NCBI GenBank assembly: GCA_963749515.1
Contig: CAVVMR010000012.1
Coordinates: 1-64,000 of the forward strand
DNA length: 64,000 bases
Direction of reading: 5' to 3'
Source of the DNA: Gaiellasilicea sp963749515
Lineage (GTDB): Bacteria; Actinomycetota; Thermoleophilia; Gaiellales; Gaiellaceae
Shown here: piece after piece, positions 1 through 6,979 of the stretch
Layout of the letters: each line of letters opens with the position of its first letter
Position numbering within the stretch: the stretch's first letter is position 1
Program-made: the position numbers and the translations under genes
The notes under the pieces: model-generated
Database searches by the model: none
Told to the model about the DNA's origin: nothing
The model's input: the letters and a program-made list of their open reading frames with translations, nothing else

Positions 1-11
1 GGCCCAGGCGG

Positions 12-807
12 GTGATGTGGACTGTGGAACTGGTTCTCTCGCGAACCCTCTGCGAAGATGTGGCCGTGGGATGGGAGGCACTCGATCAGTGGGGTGACGA
101 CGTCTCTCGGATAGAACCGCTCACTGGCGGAGGCGTCAACGAGGCGTGGAGCGTGCGCGTCAACGGGCAGCTCGCGGTCGGTCGGCTCGGCAGGCGCAGC
201 GACGCCGACCTGGCGTGGGAGACCGAGCTGTTGCGACACCTCGACCGTGAAGGGATGACGGTGCCGGTGCCGATCTCGACCACGGACGGCCGGGACTTCG
301 CCGACGGTCTGGTCGTGATGACCTACGTGGAGGGCGGACCGCCCGAGACGGAGGAGGACTGGCGGCGCGTCGCCGACACATTCCGCCAGCTGCACCGGCT
401 GACGCACGGGTTGGCCGCAACGACCGGGCTGGCGATCGTTGACCGACCTCCTGCACGCGGAAACCGGGACGAAGATCGACCTCGGCGCGATGCCGCCTGA
501 GGGTGTGGTTCGATGTCGAGCAGCGTGGGCGCGGCTTAGCGGACGAGAGCGGTGCGTCGTCCATGGCGACCCCAACCCGGGCAACATCCGCATGACCGCG
601 GATCGGGTAGCGCTGATCGACTGGGACGAATCGCGCGTCGACGTCCCCGACCTCGACCTGGTGTTGCCACACAACGCCGCCGGTCTCGACGGCGACACGC
701 ACGACGTTGCCGCACAAGCATGGGCCGCATGGGACGCCGCCCTCTGCTACACCAGCGGGTATCACGAGTTCGCAGCCGAGCGGCTCGCCGAAGTCCGAGC
801 GGCCTGA
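12..807 (+). pseudogene. Aminoglycoside phosphotransferase (APH) family kinase, frameshifted
   Basis: This is an APH/choline-kinase-fold small-molecule kinase split over two frames. The first frame, readable from position 12, holds the N-lobe with a glycine-rich turn (LTGGGVNEAWSV). The second frame continues to 807 with the catalytic loop HGDPNPGN and the metal-binding segment LIDWDE, so both active-site motifs survive. The break is near 408-414, where the sequence reads gggttgg. Removing one t restores the family-typical join LTHG-WPQRPGW. The start is unsure: GTG 12 and ATG 15 may lie inside a partial intergenic repeat, and GTG 60 is an alternative. This is either a true pseudogene or a one-base sequence error. 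The substrate cannot be told. Confidence 0.7.
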
Positions 808-841
808 GCAGCGGCGCCAACGAGTCGCCACGGGCCTCCAG

Positions 842-869
842 TCAGGCGTCATTCCGAACACTGGCCCAG
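842..869 (+). repeat. Intergenic repeat, copy B (~29 bp)
   Basis: The sequence runs from TCAGGCGTC to CTGGCCCAG and is shared with copies at 1550-1578 and 2557-2585. It lies between the APH-like gene and the GNAT gene. A possible partial copy (GGCCCAG) opens the window at 1-7. Confidence 0.65.
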
Positions 870-910
870 ATGAGCGTGCAAACACGCACGCTACGGGCTC
901 AGGCTCCGGC

Positions 911-916
911 TACGGT
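911..916 (+). promoter_or_regulatory. -10-like box TACGGT of the GNAT gene
   Basis: The hexamer lies 7 nt before the GTG at 924 with no Shine-Dalgarno sequence, matching the leaderless pattern seen across the window. Confidence 0.4.
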
Positions 917-923
917 CCCCAGC

Positions 924-1502
924 GTGGCTCATGACATCCCGGCCTGGGAGCAGATCTGCCTCAGCACCGACAGGCTCTGCCTGCGCACGCCGACTCCCCG
1001 AGATGCGGAGTGCATCCACGAGCTGTTCGCGGATCCGGTGGTCATGCACGGTTTGAACAGAGAACCCGTTTCCGAGCTTGACGAGACCCGAGCCATGATC
1101 GAAGGAGGGATGGACGGTTGGAGAACCGACGGACTCGGTCCGTTCATTCTCGAGACCGCTACTGACGGTCGGATGGTCGGCCAGGCGGGCCTGATGATCT
1201 TCGACACGCGCGGCTGGACGCCCTCGACTTGGACAAGCGCGGGAAGGCATGCTCAGCCCGAACTCGGCTGGGCCTTGATACGGGCGCACTGGGGCTTCGG
1301 ATATGCGACCGAAGCAGCCGCAGCCATCCGTGACTGGGCATACGAGTCACGATCCATCGACCTGCTGGTCTCTTTGATCTCGCCCAACAACGTCCGCTCT
1401 CAGCGCGTCGCGGAAAGACTCGGGGCGACACCGACTGAGACCGTCACACCTGCCCACACGAAGCAGAAAACGGTCGTCTGGAGACATCGGCCCGCTGCTT
1501 GA
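924..1502 (+). CDS. GNAT acetyltransferase (RimJ/RimL type)
   Basis: The 192-residue protein is a GCN5-related N-acetyltransferase. The N-terminal strand TDRLCLRTPTPRDAE is typical of the RimJ/RimL subgroup. The acetyl-CoA loop is at HWGFGYATEAAAA, followed by the NVRSQRVAERLGA helix that closes the fold. The ATG at 870 sits inside the intergenic repeat, so I prefer GTG 924, which has a TACGGT box 7 nt upstream. It lies alone between two repeat copies. The acceptor (protein N-terminus, antibiotic or metabolite) is unknown. Confidence 0.8.
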   Translation: MAHDIPAWEQICLSTDRLCLRTPTPRDAECIHELFADPVVMHGLNREPVSELDETRAMIEGGMDGWRTDGLGPFILETATDGRMVGQAGLMIFDTRGWTPSTWTSAGRHAQPELGWALIRAHWGFGYATEAAAAIRDWAYESRSIDLLVSLISPNNVRSQRVAERLGATPTETVTPAHTKQKTVVWRHRPAA

Positions 1503-1549
1503 CGCAGAAGCGAAGCCGGCCCGGCTCGGGTTGCACGCGAAGTCTCCGC

Positions 1550-1578
1550 TCAGGGGACATTCCGGAACGCTGGCCCAG
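1550..1578 (+). repeat. Intergenic repeat, copy C (~29 bp)
   Basis: It begins TCAGGGGACATTCC and ends GGAACGCTGGCCCAG, nearly identical to copies B and D. It lies between the GNAT gene and the convergent YCII gene. Confidence 0.65.
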
Positions 1579-1629
1579 CCGAGTGTGGGCAAACGGCGAA
1601 ACGCGAAAGTGCCTCGCGGATGGCCTTGA

Positions 1630-1971
1630 TCAGGGCGTAGAGCCGGGCACGAACTCGCGAACCTCCTGCGCACAACGGCAGGCGACGGCGATCCTGCCGG
1701 CCCACTCCAACGCTTCCTCGCGTGAGGGAACATCGACAACCGAGAATCCGCCGACGTACGCCTTGCTCTCAGGGTATGGGCCGTCGGTGACCGTCCCGTC
1801 GGTGGCCACAACGCTCACCTCTTCGTAGGAATGCAGCCCGCCGCCGAACACCCAAACGCCGGCGTCCATTGCCTCTCGCACCACCGCATGCGCTGCCTCG
1901 GCCACGTCCGGGAGATCCTCCTCGGGAAACGTCATCGCCCCGTCATCGAACGAGATCAGATACCGCGCCAT
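1630..1971 (-). CDS. YCII/DGPF-domain protein
   Basis: The 113-residue protein matches the YCII-related family: an N-terminal MARYLISFDDG strand, a central TDGPYPESKAYVGGF segment equivalent to the family DGPF(A/T)E(T)KE motif, and a C-terminal helix with AIACRC-like cysteines. These are small ferredoxin-like folds often found near sigma factors or in accessory regions, and their biochemical role is mostly unknown. The start is supported by a GGAAGGAG Shine-Dalgarno sequence. It is followed on the same strand by a cupin gene about 100 bp upstream in window coordinates, so it is probably separately transcribed. Confidence 0.8.
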   Translation of the reverse strand: MARYLISFDDGAMTFPEEDLPDVAEAAHAVVREAMDAGVWVFGGGLHSYEEVSVVATDGTVTDGPYPESKAYVGGFSVVDVPSREEALEWAGRIAVACRCAQEVREFVPGSTP

Positions 1972-2121
1972 CTCACGACTCCTTCCTCGGCGGCCTGCTC
2001 CGGCCGCATCTCACCCTGCTACGACACACGCGCAATGGAGACCGACAAACCACCGAGAACTCATCGGTGCGGCAAGATCAAGCCTCACGTCTTCTAACGC
2101 AGCGAAGGGCTACGGACCGGT

Positions 2122-2526
2122 CTACTCGTCAGCCCACCAGTCGCGCCGGCCATCGACGTCTTCGCGCCGAGCATCCCCGAGACTGGGCGCGCCGATGACG
2201 AGGATCTCGAGGCCCTTCGGCCCAGCCTCGTAGCCTCGCCAGGTACCGGGCGGGACGCGCACCGCGTCCCATTCCTTGAGCTCGACGATCTCGTCGTCGA
2301 GCTTCATCCGCCCGCTCCCGCGCATGACCACGTACACCTCCTCTTGCGTCTTGTGCGTGTGGCCGTACGGAAAGCGATAGCCGGGCGGGACCCGCTGGTA
2401 GCTCAGGCCCGATTTCTCAAGCTCGAGCGCGTCGGTCGCCAGGCGGAATTCCAGGTCTGGCGCGCCGTCGAACCTCGAGCCGAGGTCCTCCAGATCCTCC
2501 TTGATGTTCCTGAGCGTGAACGGCAC
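2122..2526 (-). CDS. Cupin-2 domain protein
   Basis: The 134-residue protein is a single conserved beta-barrel (cupin 2). The metal-site pattern is visible as YGHTHKTQEEVYVV (two His plus Glu of motif 1) and motif 2 VPPGTWRGYEA, where the usual His is replaced (TWRG). Metal binding may therefore be incomplete. It starts at GTG 2526 with a TAGGAT box 6 nt upstream and no Shine-Dalgarno. Its ligand or reaction cannot be inferred. It lies between repeat copies C and D with the YCII gene. Confidence 0.8.
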   Translation of the reverse strand: MPFTLRNIKEDLEDLGSRFDGAPDLEFRLATDALELEKSGLSYQRVPPGYRFPYGHTHKTQEEVYVVMRGSGRMKLDDEIVELKEWDAVRVPPGTWRGYEAGPKGLEILVIGAPSLGDARREDVDGRRDWWADE

Positions 2527-2532
2527 GTCACA

Positions 2533-2538
2533 ATCCTA
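2533..2538 (-). promoter_or_regulatory. -10-like box TAGGAT of the cupin gene
   Basis: On the minus strand the hexamer sits 6 nt before GTG 2526, with no Shine-Dalgarno, consistent with a leaderless transcript. Confidence 0.4.
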
Positions 2539-2556
2539 CGGTTGGGAGGCCGAGGA

Positions 2557-2585
2557 TCAGGCGTCGCTCCGTAACGCCGGCCCAG
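2557..2585 (+). repeat. Intergenic repeat, copy D (~29 bp)
   Basis: It begins TCAGGCGTCGCTCC and ends GTAACGCCGGCCCAG. It lies just upstream of the divergently read cupin gene and before the small membrane protein gene. Confidence 0.65.
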
Positions 2586-2646
2586 CCCGAGGCCGGGCGC
2601 TTGTCGCCGGTTCGCCGCCCAGTCAGTCGGGCTTCGTGTCGAAAAT

Positions 2647-2952
2647 GTGCGCCTGCAAGCGTTCAGCCTCATAGCGTTCCTCGTCATGGTCGGCGGCTTC
2701 GTGCTCTCCCGGCCGCTTGGACTCGTGAGCCGGAGACTGGGTGACGGTCTGTCGCTCGTAGCCCACCTGGCGGCGCGGCTCGGGATCATCGTCATCGGCG
2801 GCTGGACCGGAGTCCGGGCGATCGGGCACGGAACGCTCGCGTACATCGGTCTCGGCGTGCTGCTCCTCGTGATCGCGGCTTGGGCGGTCGTCATGTCGGC
2901 GGTCATCCTCGCCGCGCTGATGCAGACGTTCCGCAGGCAACGACACCCGTAG
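2647..2952 (+). CDS. Small membrane protein, unknown
   Basis: The 101-residue protein has three hydrophobic stretches (about residues 6-20, 37-56 and 66-93) and a basic tail RRQRHP, consistent with a three-helix inner-membrane protein. It starts at GTG with no clear Shine-Dalgarno. I do not recognise the family. Its end is 10 bp before the next gene, but that gene has its own promoter-like box. The opposite strand is also open here but reads as low-complexity charged sequence, so this frame is preferred. Confidence 0.5.
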   Translation: MRLQAFSLIAFLVMVGGFVLSRPLGLVSRRLGDGLSLVAHLAARLGIIVIGGWTGVRAIGHGTLAYIGLGVLLLVIAAWAVVMSAVILAALMQTFRRQRHP

Positions 2953-2955
2953 AAT
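2950..2955 (+). promoter_or_regulatory. -10-like box TAGAAT
   Basis: It lies 7 nt before ATG 2963, with no Shine-Dalgarno, and overlaps the stop codon of the preceding gene. A leaderless GNAT transcript is likely. Confidence 0.45.
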
Positions 2956-2962
2956 CGCCCAG

Positions 2963-3433
2963 ATGAACGTCTCGCTGAGGCCGCTCGAGGACCGGGATCT
3001 CGACACGATCTATCGGCAAGTGACGGATGCGGAGTCGATCCGAATGGCAGCCTTCACAGCCGAGAATCAGACCGATCGCCGCGCGTTTCTCGACCGGACG
3101 TCTCGCCTGCGGGCCGACACAAGCGTCTCGCACCGAGTCATCGACGTCGACGGAACTGTCGCTGGAACGATCGGGTTCTTCCGAATCGACGATCAGCCTG
3201 AGGTGACCTACTGGGTCGACCGGACGCAATGGGGGAAAGGCATCGCGAGCGCAGCACTGCAGATTGTTCTTGCCGAGACCGCCGAACGTCCGGTGTACGC
3301 CCGAGCGGCCTCTGACAACGTCGGTTCGCTTCGAGTGCTGGAGAAAGCTGGGTTCCGACGAGTTGGCGTCGACCGCGCTTTCGCACCCGGTCGCGGTGAG
3401 GAGATCGAGGAGACGATCCTGCGCCTCGACTGA
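2963..3433 (+). CDS. GNAT acetyltransferase
   Basis: The 156-residue protein is a GCN5-related acetyltransferase. It shows the N-terminal strand MNVSLRPLEDRDL, the acetyl-CoA loop WGKGIASAAL, and the C-terminal NVGSLRVLEKAGF signature that is nearly universal in the RimJ/RimL-like branch. It acts in the cytoplasm and its acceptor is unknown. A TAGAAT box precedes the start by 7 nt. It converges with the secreted-protein gene at 3444, with only 10 bp between stops. Confidence 0.85.
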   Translation: MNVSLRPLEDRDLDTIYRQVTDAESIRMAAFTAENQTDRRAFLDRTSRLRADTSVSHRVIDVDGTVAGTIGFFRIDDQPEVTYWVDRTQWGKGIASAALQIVLAETAERPVYARAASDNVGSLRVLEKAGFRRVGVDRAFAPGRGEEIEETILRLD

Positions 3434-3443
3434 GGCACGGCGC

Positions 3444-4067
3444 CTAGCCCGCCGACGAAGCGGATCTGGCTGCCTGGAGGCGCGCAAGCTCGATGAGACG
3501 AGCCACGCGCGGCACACCGGGACGGGCGATCAGCCAGACCGATCGCAACGCCTTCCCGTGCTGCCATTGATAAAGGAGGACATCGAGCTTCGTCCCGTTC
3601 GAAAGCATGCGGCCCCGCATCAGGAAGCGAGCTTCCCCGGGCGCGCCGCGAGGGATTGGTAGCCGCGCGCCTTTGCCGAGGTCGAGGTACGTCGCCTCCC
3701 AGAACCTCTTGATCGACGCAATGCTCGATGTCCGAAACACGTCGGCGTAGCTGAGGATCCCCTGATGCGAAACGGCAGCATTCCCGTCGAACCCTCGCTG
3801 CGCTCCCGCTAGCCACTTCGCCGCAAGCTCGCGGCGAAGCGTTGCTCCCATCGCTTCCGACCTCTCGGCGAGCGTCCAGCGGTGGGTGCCGCTGCGGTTG
3901 AGTGAATAGCTCGGGCCGACATCGCGCTTCGTGAGCAGAAGCGCCGTCACGTCACTCCGCGTCACTGCGCGCCCTTCGGCGGCGATTCCACCGAAGACGA
4001 CAACCAGCGCGAGCACACATGACCAGGAGCGCACGTCGTCATGATCGGCAGCTTCCGCCGCGCCCAT
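3444..4067 (-). CDS. Putative secreted protein, unknown
   Basis: The 207-residue product has an N-terminal hydrophobic core (CVLALVVVFGG, about residues 16-26) like a Sec signal peptide. GTG 4034 would place that peptide closer to the N-terminus and is a real alternative to ATG 4067. The mature part is mixed alpha/beta with no motif I recognise. It contains a single, non-conserved-looking set of charged helices. It lies 13 bp downstream of the dienelactone-hydrolase-like gene on the same strand and may share its transcript. Confidence 0.55.
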   Translation of the reverse strand: MGAAEAADHDDVRSWSCVLALVVVFGGIAAEGRAVTRSDVTALLLTKRDVGPSYSLNRSGTHRWTLAERSEAMGATLRRELAAKWLAGAQRGFDGNAAVSHQGILSYADVFRTSSIASIKRFWEATYLDLGKGARLPIPRGAPGEARFLMRGRMLSNGTKLDVLLYQWQHGKALRSVWLIARPGVPRVARLIELARLQAARSASSAG

Positions 4068-4080
4068 TAGCGGTCGGCCG

Positions 4081-4650
4081 CTAAGCCGTGTCGAGGAACT
4101 CGAGCACGCGCTTGGTGAGCAACGCCGCGGCGGCGGCGTCGTACGCAGGGAGCGAGGAGTCGGCGAAGAGGTGCTCCTCCCCTGGGTAGAGGAACAGCTC
4201 GGCCCGGTCGGTCGATTGGACGAGGGCGTGCGCGGCCTCGAGGTCTTCGTCGAAGAACGGGTCGGCGTCCTTGCCATGCACCTGCACGGGAACCCCCTCG
4301 GGCCACGCGTCCCCGAACTCCGAGACCGGAAGGCACGCGGACATGAGCAACGCCCCACGGGCGCCCGGCCGGGTCTGAGCGAGCTGCTGGGCAACCATGA
4401 CCCCGAAGGAGAAGCCGGCGTAGACGGCCTCCGGGCCGATCCCGTCGGCGGCGGCCACGCCGCGCTCGACGAGCGCTCCGAACCCCGCTTCGCGTGCGAA
4501 GGCCATTCCCTCCTCGATCGTGTCGCACGTGCGACCGTCGAACAGGTCGGGCGTGTGCACGGTGTGTCCCGCCAGCCGTAGCTCGTCGGCGAACGAACGC
4601 ACTCCCTCGGTCAGCCCCTGGACGTGGTGATACAGCACAACCTCGGTCAT
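4081..4650 (-). CDS. Dienelactone hydrolase family protein
   Basis: The 189-residue alpha/beta hydrolase has nucleophile elbow AGFSFG. Serine stands where true dienelactone hydrolases have cysteine. The C-terminal histidine is in YPGEEHLF and an acidic residue lies near KDADPFFDED. The start at ATG 4650 is fixed by the strong AGGAGG 8-9 nt upstream. It is divergent from an ArsR-type regulator across a ~65 bp region with a palindrome, so that regulator probably controls it. Natural substrate unknown. Confidence 0.8.
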   Translation of the reverse strand: MTEVVLYHHVQGLTEGVRSFADELRLAGHTVHTPDLFDGRTCDTIEEGMAFAREAGFGALVERGVAAADGIGPEAVYAGFSFGVMVAQQLAQTRPGARGALLMSACLPVSEFGDAWPEGVPVQVHGKDADPFFDEDLEAAHALVQSTDRAELFLYPGEEHLFADSSLPAYDAAAAALLTKRVLEFLDTA

Positions 4651-4673
4651 CCCCGATCCTCCTGAGTCAATGA

Positions 4674-4687
4674 TCCAATAAGTTGGA
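4674..4687. promoter_or_regulatory. Candidate ArsR-type operator palindrome
   Basis: TCCAA-TAAG-TTGGA is a 5-bp-arm inverted repeat in the divergent spacer between the hydrolase and regulator genes. It is unusually AT-rich for this window and sits just upstream of the regulator's -10-like box. Confidence 0.45.
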
Positions 4688-4701
4688 ACATTCGGCAATG
4701 C

Positions 4702-4707
4702 TAGTCT
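4702..4707 (+). promoter_or_regulatory. -10-like box TAGTCT of the ArsR gene
   Basis: It lies 8 nt before ATG 4716 and favours that ATG over the upstream TTG 4683 and ATG 4698. Confidence 0.4.
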
Positions 4708-4715
4708 ATTCAGCC

Positions 4716-5288
4716 ATGGTCGGCAACCCGACTGTCCCGGACTACGACCTCGCCGACCGGATCGCGCTCACCAGGCCAGCTCAGGTGAAGGCGATCGGTC
4801 ATCCCCTCCGCACGACGATCCTGAGCATGCTGCACGAGCGGGCGGCCACGGTGACCGAGCTGGCGATCGCGGTCGAACGGCCGAAGAGCACAGTGGCTCA
4901 CCACGTCAAGGTGCTCGCCGAGGCGGAACTGGTGCGGGTGGTGAGGACGCGGCGGGTGCGGGCGATCGAGGAGCGGTTCTACGGCCGCACGGCACGGATG
5001 TTCTACGTCGGGGTCGAGCGGACCCCGGACGGCGACGATCTGCCTCGGGACTTCAACGACTTCGAAGTCGCCGCCGGGGAGTCGGCCGCAGCGTTCCGGG
5101 ACGGGAAGCTGTGGGGTTTCATCCGGCACGCCCGCATCTCGGAGCCGCAGGTGTCGGAGTTCTGGGAGCGGATGGCGGAGCTGGTGGCGGAGTTCGACGG
5201 GCTTCCGCGGTCGGGCGAGACCGTGTATGGATTCGCGGTCGGCGTCTACCCCACTGACCATCCGACCCTACCGGGCAGCCCCGAGTAG
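4716..5288 (+). CDS. ArsR-family winged-helix regulator
   Basis: The 190-residue protein carries an N-terminal winged helix (about residues 17-80): QVKAIGHPLRTTILSMLHE, then a recognition helix in RPKSTVAHHVKVLAEAELV. These are ArsR/HTH_20 hallmarks. The C-terminal half has no metal-binding cysteines, so it probably senses a small molecule or protein. Its divergent neighbour is the dienelactone-hydrolase-like gene. A palindrome at 4674-4687 could be its operator. The start is chosen from the -10-like box. Confidence 0.8.
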   Translation: MVGNPTVPDYDLADRIALTRPAQVKAIGHPLRTTILSMLHERAATVTELAIAVERPKSTVAHHVKVLAEAELVRVVRTRRVRAIEERFYGRTARMFYVGVERTPDGDDLPRDFNDFEVAAGESAAAFRDGKLWGFIRHARISEPQVSEFWERMAELVAEFDGLPRSGETVYGFAVGVYPTDHPTLPGSPE

Positions 5289-5415
5289 TCTCCGCCCCTG
5301 ATCGAGCGTCAACTTCGCGCCCGCTCGCGCGTCAAAGAACGTGTGAGCGCGACCCATCGACGAGGCTCGACCGCTGTCTGAATCACACTGGGGAGGAACA
5401 GGCCTCAGGCGGCCC

Positions 5416-6273
5416 TTGCTTGGGGTTCTCGGCGTTATCGCTCTCGTCCTGGGGCTCATCGCACTCTTTGCCTGGAGGCCGTGGAAGGACCCCACGGAGG
5501 TCGAGTGGCTGGGCACGTACAGGGCGTGGTCCGACGACATCGGCGCCTCCCTGCAGACAGGCCTGGTCATATCGCGAGCCGATTGCGAGTCGTCGTTCGA
5601 CGACGACGTGGGAGAGCCGGCGCAGGAGCAGCTCCTGCCGGTGGCGGCGGCCATACGCCGCGGCTGCACGGCATTGAGTCCGGTCGGGTGGCGGAACGGC
5701 AAGGCCGACGTCGTGCGTGCGCTGATCGACGCGCACGACGACCTCCTGCCTCCGCGCCGGCGCCGCGACGTCTCCGAGATCGCAGGCTCCAGCGTCGGCG
5801 TGAGGCCCGACGTCTACTGCTGGCAGTCCGCCGGCTGGGCGCCGTTCTCCGAGCAGTACGCGATCGTCCGCGGCGGTGAGGAAGCATCGCTCAAGGGCAT
5901 CACCGACCACGCGAGGAATCGCATCGATCTCGACCCCGGCGTCTGCGCTGGGCTCGGTTCGTATCTGCGCCGGATTCGGCCGACATCGCTGAGCTACGAG
6001 AACTTCGAGATCGCGGAAGCCCTGACGGTCCTGACCCACCAGGCCGAGCACTTGAAGGCGCCGAACGCCTCCGAGGTCGAGGTCGAGTGCTATGCCGTCC
6101 AGCACGTGCGGCCGCTCATCCGCGCAGCCGGCTGGGGAGCGGAGTACGCGAACGAGCTGGCGCTTCAGGCGTGGGAACTGTCGTACCAGCGGCTGCCCCC
6201 GGCGTTCCGCAGTTCCGCGTGTCGCGACGGCGGCCCGCTCGACCGCAATCCCCGCTCGAGCGCCTGGCCGTAG
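5416..6273 (+). CDS. Membrane-anchored protein with degenerate HExxH-like site
   Basis: The 285-residue protein starts with one transmembrane helix (MLGVLGVIALVLGLIALFAW, about residues 1-20) and then an extracytoplasmic domain with conserved-looking cysteines (about residues 57, 84, 136, 177, 224 and 268). The segment LTHQAEHLK followed by EVECYAVQ resembles a family in which the first motif is HESxH (zinc-protease-like). Here the catalytic Glu position is Gln. The start at TTG 5416 is weak: a good GGAGG lies at 5392-5396 but no ATG, GTG or TTG follows at normal spacing. Function unknown. Confidence 0.6.
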   Translation: MLGVLGVIALVLGLIALFAWRPWKDPTEVEWLGTYRAWSDDIGASLQTGLVISRADCESSFDDDVGEPAQEQLLPVAAAIRRGCTALSPVGWRNGKADVVRALIDAHDDLLPPRRRRDVSEIAGSSVGVRPDVYCWQSAGWAPFSEQYAIVRGGEEASLKGITDHARNRIDLDPGVCAGLGSYLRRIRPTSLSYENFEIAEALTVLTHQAEHLKAPNASEVEVECYAVQHVRPLIRAAGWGAEYANELALQAWELSYQRLPPAFRSSACRDGGPLDRNPRSSAWP

Positions 6274-6384
6274 CCCAAGCGACGGCGGCGATGCTTCCCG
6301 TTCGCCGCAGTGGGTAGGCAGGTTCGGAGCTCGATCTGCTGGAAGGCTCGGATCCGGCACGCGCTACTGACAAGGAGGAGCGAG

Positions 6385-6918
6385 ATGGGAAAGCTGATTG
6401 CGACCACCCAGGCCACGGTCGACGGCGTCGTAGACCCGGTCGGCGAGTGGGTGCAGGCGGACGGAGACCACGGCGACTACTCGTTCGAGCGTCAGGCGAG
6501 ATCCAGCGGGCTCGTGCTGGGCCGCAAGACCTACGAGGGGCTTTCGGGATACTGGCCGAGCGCATCAGGCAAGTGGGCAGACATGGTCAACCCGATGCCG
6601 AAGTACGTCGGCTCCAGCACCCTGACCGGAGAGCTCGAGTGGAACGCGACCCTGCTCGAGGGCGACCTCCGGGACTCGATCCCGAAGCTGAAGGACGAGG
6701 TCGACGGTGACCTCTTCATGCACGGAAGCGGCGAGTTCGCGTACGCCCTCGCCGAAAAGGGCCTGATCGACGAGTACGAGGTCTACCTGAACCCCCTCGT
6801 CTGGGGCAAGGGGAACGTCCACGTGCTCGGAGACAGGGGAACCGTGCGGATGGAACTCGACGACGTGAAGCGGTTCGACTCGGGAGTCGTACTTCTGACC
6901 TACCTCCCGAAGTCTTGA
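6385..6918 (+). CDS. Dihydrofolate-reductase-fold / RibD C-terminal domain protein
   Basis: The 177-residue protein belongs to the RibD-C/DHFR-like group (YyaP/YwjB type). The N-terminus MGKLIATTQATVDGVVDP, the LVLGRKTYEGLSGYWP segment and the GDLFMHGSGEFAYAL segment match the NADPH-binding core of the fold. It is probably an NADPH-dependent reductase of unknown substrate. The start has an excellent AAGGAGGAG Shine-Dalgarno. It stands alone on the strand and is followed by a hairpin that could terminate transcription. Confidence 0.85.
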   Translation: MGKLIATTQATVDGVVDPVGEWVQADGDHGDYSFERQARSSGLVLGRKTYEGLSGYWPSASGKWADMVNPMPKYVGSSTLTGELEWNATLLEGDLRDSIPKLKDEVDGDLFMHGSGEFAYALAEKGLIDEYEVYLNPLVWGKGNVHVLGDRGTVRMELDDVKRFDSGVVLLTYLPKS

Positions 6919-6938
6919 CCGCGGCAGGGGACCGCGGT
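6918..6938 (+). terminator. Hairpin after the RibD-like gene
   Basis: ACCGCGG and CCGCGGT form a perfect 7-bp stem with a 7-nt loop, starting at the last base of the stop codon. No U-run follows, so intrinsic termination is only a possibility. Confidence 0.4.
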
Positions 6939-6961
6939 GTCCTTGCCTCTCGACGAGTTAT

Positions 6962-6975
6962 CTGACTAGAGTCAG
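6962..6975. promoter_or_regulatory. Palindrome over the MarR-GNAT promoter
   Basis: CTGACT-AG-AGTCAG is a perfect 6-bp-arm dyad ending 4 bp before ATG 6980. It contains a -10-like TAGAGT (6967-6972) spaced 7 nt from the start, so a bound regulator would block transcription. It is the natural candidate operator for MarR autoregulation. Confidence 0.5.
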
Positions 6976-6979
6976 GTAT

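Noticed and set aside
870..872. ATG 870 as start of the first GNAT gene
   Set aside because: It lies next to the intergenic repeat, whereas GTG 924 has a TACGGT box at leaderless spacing and begins at the conserved N-terminus.
842..2585. Integron attC sites as the identity of the intergenic repeat
   Set aside because: The copies lack the GTTRRRY core, and no integrase is visible. Only the cassette-like layout fits, so I kept it as an unassigned repeat.
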